Positions 62,296 through 64,000 of a stretch of 64,000 nucleotides of DNA are shown piece by piece (within the stretch, counting starts at the first letter, position 1; each line of letters opens with the position of its first letter). A program made the position numbers and the translations under genes. Location: the NCBI RefSeq assembly GCF_900141905.1, contig NZ_FQZF01000003.1, forward strand, positions 124,001-188,000. The letters run 5' to 3'. The notes below the pieces were generated by a model that made no database searches, had not been told where the DNA came from, and saw only the letters and a program-made list of their open reading frames with translations. The DNA comes from Muricoccus roseus (GTDB lineage Bacteria; Pseudomonadota; Alphaproteobacteria; Acetobacterales; Acetobacteraceae).

Positions 62296-64000
62296 TCAAC
62301 GGACACCCCGGTTGCGGGCGACGAGCCGCGCCAGCTCATCCACACCCATGAAGCGGGGCGCGCTGCCGGCGGCCAGCGCATCTAGGCTCGGCGAAGGCAG
62401 GCCCAGACGGCTCGCATAGATCCACGAATAGGCGAGCACGCGCTGCACATAGGCGCGCGTTTCGTTGAACGGAATGCTCTCGATGAAGAGGAAGGGATCT
62501 TCACGATGCCGGTTGGTCGGCATCCAGCGCGAGAGGTTGCCCGGCCCGGCATTGTAGGCGGCGAGAAGGCGGATCAGGTCGCCCTTCACATTCTCCTGCG
62601 ACGAGAGATGCAGCAGGTAGCGCTGCCCGAGTTCCAGGCTGTAGCCGGGGTCGTGCAGGCGCCGCGTGCCGCTCGCCTCGCGCAGGTTGGAATCGCCCGT
62701 GATGAAGGCGGCCGTGGCCGGCATCACCTGCATCAGGCCGCGCGCCCCGGCGGGGGAGACCGCATCCGGGTCGAAATTCGATTCCTGCCGCGCGAGCCCA
62801 TAGATCAGCGCCGGATCGGCCCGCCAGCCGCCCATTGGCTCCAGCCGCGGCACGGGGAAGCGGGCGTAGTCGCGCGGACGGCCATCGGCGGCCTGGGCCT
62901 GGGAGGCGAGCATCGTCGCCAGCTCCGTCATGCCCGCGCCGGTGGCGGCGGCGAGCATGGCGCGGGCCAGGGCGGGATTGCCGCGCGCCACGGACCAGAG
63001 CCGGCGCAGCTCCGCCTCAGCGCGGGCCCTCTGCCCGATCTGGATGAGGGCGAGGGCCCGCCAGCCGCCGGCGGTCTCGGCCAGCACCGCGCCCTCCGCC
63101 TCGCCGGCCACCTCCCCTTCCCAGGCGAAGCCCGGAGGAAGGCCCAGGGCACGACGCGCCACCAGGCCATAGAAGGTGCGCGGCTCCTGCGCGGCCTGGA
63201 GCATCCAGGGCACGTAGCCCTGGGGCCGGCGCGCGCGGACGGCGGCGCGCGCGGTCCAGAAGGCGGCGGCGGCGCGCAGCACGGCCGGGGCGGCATCGTT
63301 GCGCGCCGCGCGTTCGAAATAGGGCAGCGCGGTCTCGTACTGGCCGAGGCCCCAGGCCGAGAGGCCGGCGACATAGCTGGCCTGGGCCGGCGCGCCGGGG
63401 AAGCGGGCGGCCATGGAGGCGATCCGGAAGGAATCCTCGTCCCGCCCGGAGGTGAAGAGGGCCAGCGCCACATCGGTCTGCAGCGCGGCGGCATAGGCGG
63501 GGGTCATGCCCCGCGTGTTGGCAATATGCCGCAGCGCGTCCTGCACATCGCCGCGACCGGCCATCTCCGCCACGGTGCGGTCTAGGGCAGGGTTGCGGAC
63601 CAGGGGTCGGGCGGCCGCGGCCGGGGGCTCGCGCTCTTCCGGCGGCACCTCCTGCCCGGGCTGGGGAACCTCCTCCGCCACGGGGGCGCCCGGCAGGGGC
63701 GGCGCCTCGGCCCCGCGCGGAAGGCGGGTGACGAGGAGGCCATGCAGGCGCGGCGCATCCGGGTGGTCGGCATGGTCCGACAGCCAGGCGCGCAGCTCGG
63801 CCACGGTGGGCTCGACCCCGCCGGTCCGCCAGCGGTCGGCCAGGACATGGCCGATCAGGCGGCGGTCGTCCAGCCGCTCTGTCTCCCGCATGGCCTGGGC
63901 CATCTCGCCCCGCGCCTGCAACTCGAAGATGCGGCGGAGGCGGGCGGCGTCCGAGGGCGCCAGGGGCTGGGGCAGCGAGGGCGCGCTGGGCGCGGCGATG
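62296..64000 (-). CDS. Soluble lytic murein transglycosylase (Slt), N-terminus outside window
   Basis: The visible 568 residues run off the right edge without a start; the frame is open to 64000. A long alpha-superhelical region of TPR-like repeats (ASYVAGLSAWGLGQYETALPYFERAA) forms the Slt70-type doughnut. The C-terminal SLT catalytic domain has ALIYGLARQESNFDPDAVSPAGARGLMQVMPATA (catalytic Glu in RQESNFD) and AAYNAGPGNLSRWM. It cuts the glycan strand of peptidoglycan in the periplasm, making anhydromuropeptides. A signal peptide must lie beyond the edge. No neighbour in the window is linked to it. Confidence 0.92.
   Translation of the reverse strand, partial: IAAPSAPSLPQPLAPSDAARLRRIFELQARGEMAQAMRETERLDDRRLIGHVLADRWRTGGVEPTVAELRAWLSDHADHPDAPRLHGLLVTRLPRGAEAPPLPGAPVAEEVPQPGQEVPPEEREPPAAAARPLVRNPALDRTVAEMAGRGDVQDALRHIANTRGMTPAYAAALQTDVALALFTSGRDEDSFRIASMAARFPGAPAQASYVAGLSAWGLGQYETALPYFERAARNDAAPAVLRAAAAFWTARAAVRARRPQGYVPWMLQAAQEPRTFYGLVARRALGLPPGFAWEGEVAGEAEGAVLAETAGGWRALALIQIGQRARAEAELRRLWSVARGNPALARAMLAAATGAGMTELATMLASQAQAADGRPRDYARFPVPRLEPMGGWRADPALIYGLARQESNFDPDAVSPAGARGLMQVMPATAAFITGDSNLREASGTRRLHDPGYSLELGQRYLLHLSSQENVKGDLIRLLAAYNAGPGNLSRWMPTNRHREDPFLFIESIPFNETRAYVQRVLAYSWIYASRLGLPSPSLDALAAGSAPRFMGVDELARLVARNRGVR

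Overview
The window is very GC-rich, uses G/C-ending codons almost throughout, and is densely packed with mostly housekeeping and physiological operons. I see no tRNA, rRNA, CRISPR array, insertion sequence or phage gene. Several features point to an alphaproteobacterium of the Acetobacteraceae/Rhodospirillales, most like Roseomonas. These are an Aap-type amino-acid ABC transporter, an alternative complex III coupled to a caa3-type oxidase, a bcsA-bcsB gene fusion of the Acetobacteraceae kind, and a bacteriophytochrome with its heme oxygenase. The species assignment is inference from gene content.

Layout. 1-2835 (minus): general amino-acid transporter aapJ-aapQ-aapM, cut by the left edge, divergent from an ornithine cyclodeaminase-family gene (3047-4009). 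4020-6483 (minus): a bifunctional penicillin-binding protein and a small kinase-like protein. 6559-9642 (plus): a secreted DUF4189 protein, an M20 amidohydrolase, and a lipoprotein cytochrome c that seems to start at a non-standard ATC codon. 9644-20886 (minus): a ten-gene respiratory operon, actABCDEF (quinol:cytochrome c oxidoreductase), ctaG, coxB with a cytochrome c tail, a fused oxidase subunit I-III, and a small membrane protein. Most junctions are ATGA/GTGA overlaps. 20969-30202: an oligopeptide/nickel-type ABC transporter (two ATPases, two permeases) with three related substrate-binding proteins, one divergent behind a good sigma-54-type promoter, plus a 51-residue membrane peptide.

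30383-36853 (plus): glycogen genes glgC, a lone receiver-domain protein with a possible coupled upstream peptide, glgA and glgP; glgB and glgX are absent. 37502-47345 (plus): a cellulose synthesis operon, made of a proline-rich protein, bcsQ, a bcsA-bcsB fusion and bcsC. 47418-50247 (plus): two luciferase-like flavin monooxygenases and an FKBP-type prolyl isomerase, ending in a cluster of near-perfect palindromes. 50513-58643: a two-armed siderophore locus. The minus arm carries receptor, esterase, binding protein and reductase; the plus arm carries permease and ATPase, with a Fur-box-like site and a short leader peptide. A DUF1275 membrane gene lies between the arms. 58677-61999 (minus): bacteriophytochrome hybrid kinase plus heme oxygenase. 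62296-64000 (minus): a soluble lytic transglycosylase cut by the right edge.

Together the genes describe an aerobic organism that scavenges amino acids, peptides and siderophore iron, stores glycogen, makes cellulose and senses red/far-red light. The less ordinary points are the unusual proton-channel residues in oxidase subunit I, the ATC start, several coupled small peptides, an orphan receiver protein inside the glycogen cluster, an SD-sequestering hairpin before one binding-protein gene, and the BcsR-like head on the proline-rich cellulose protein.
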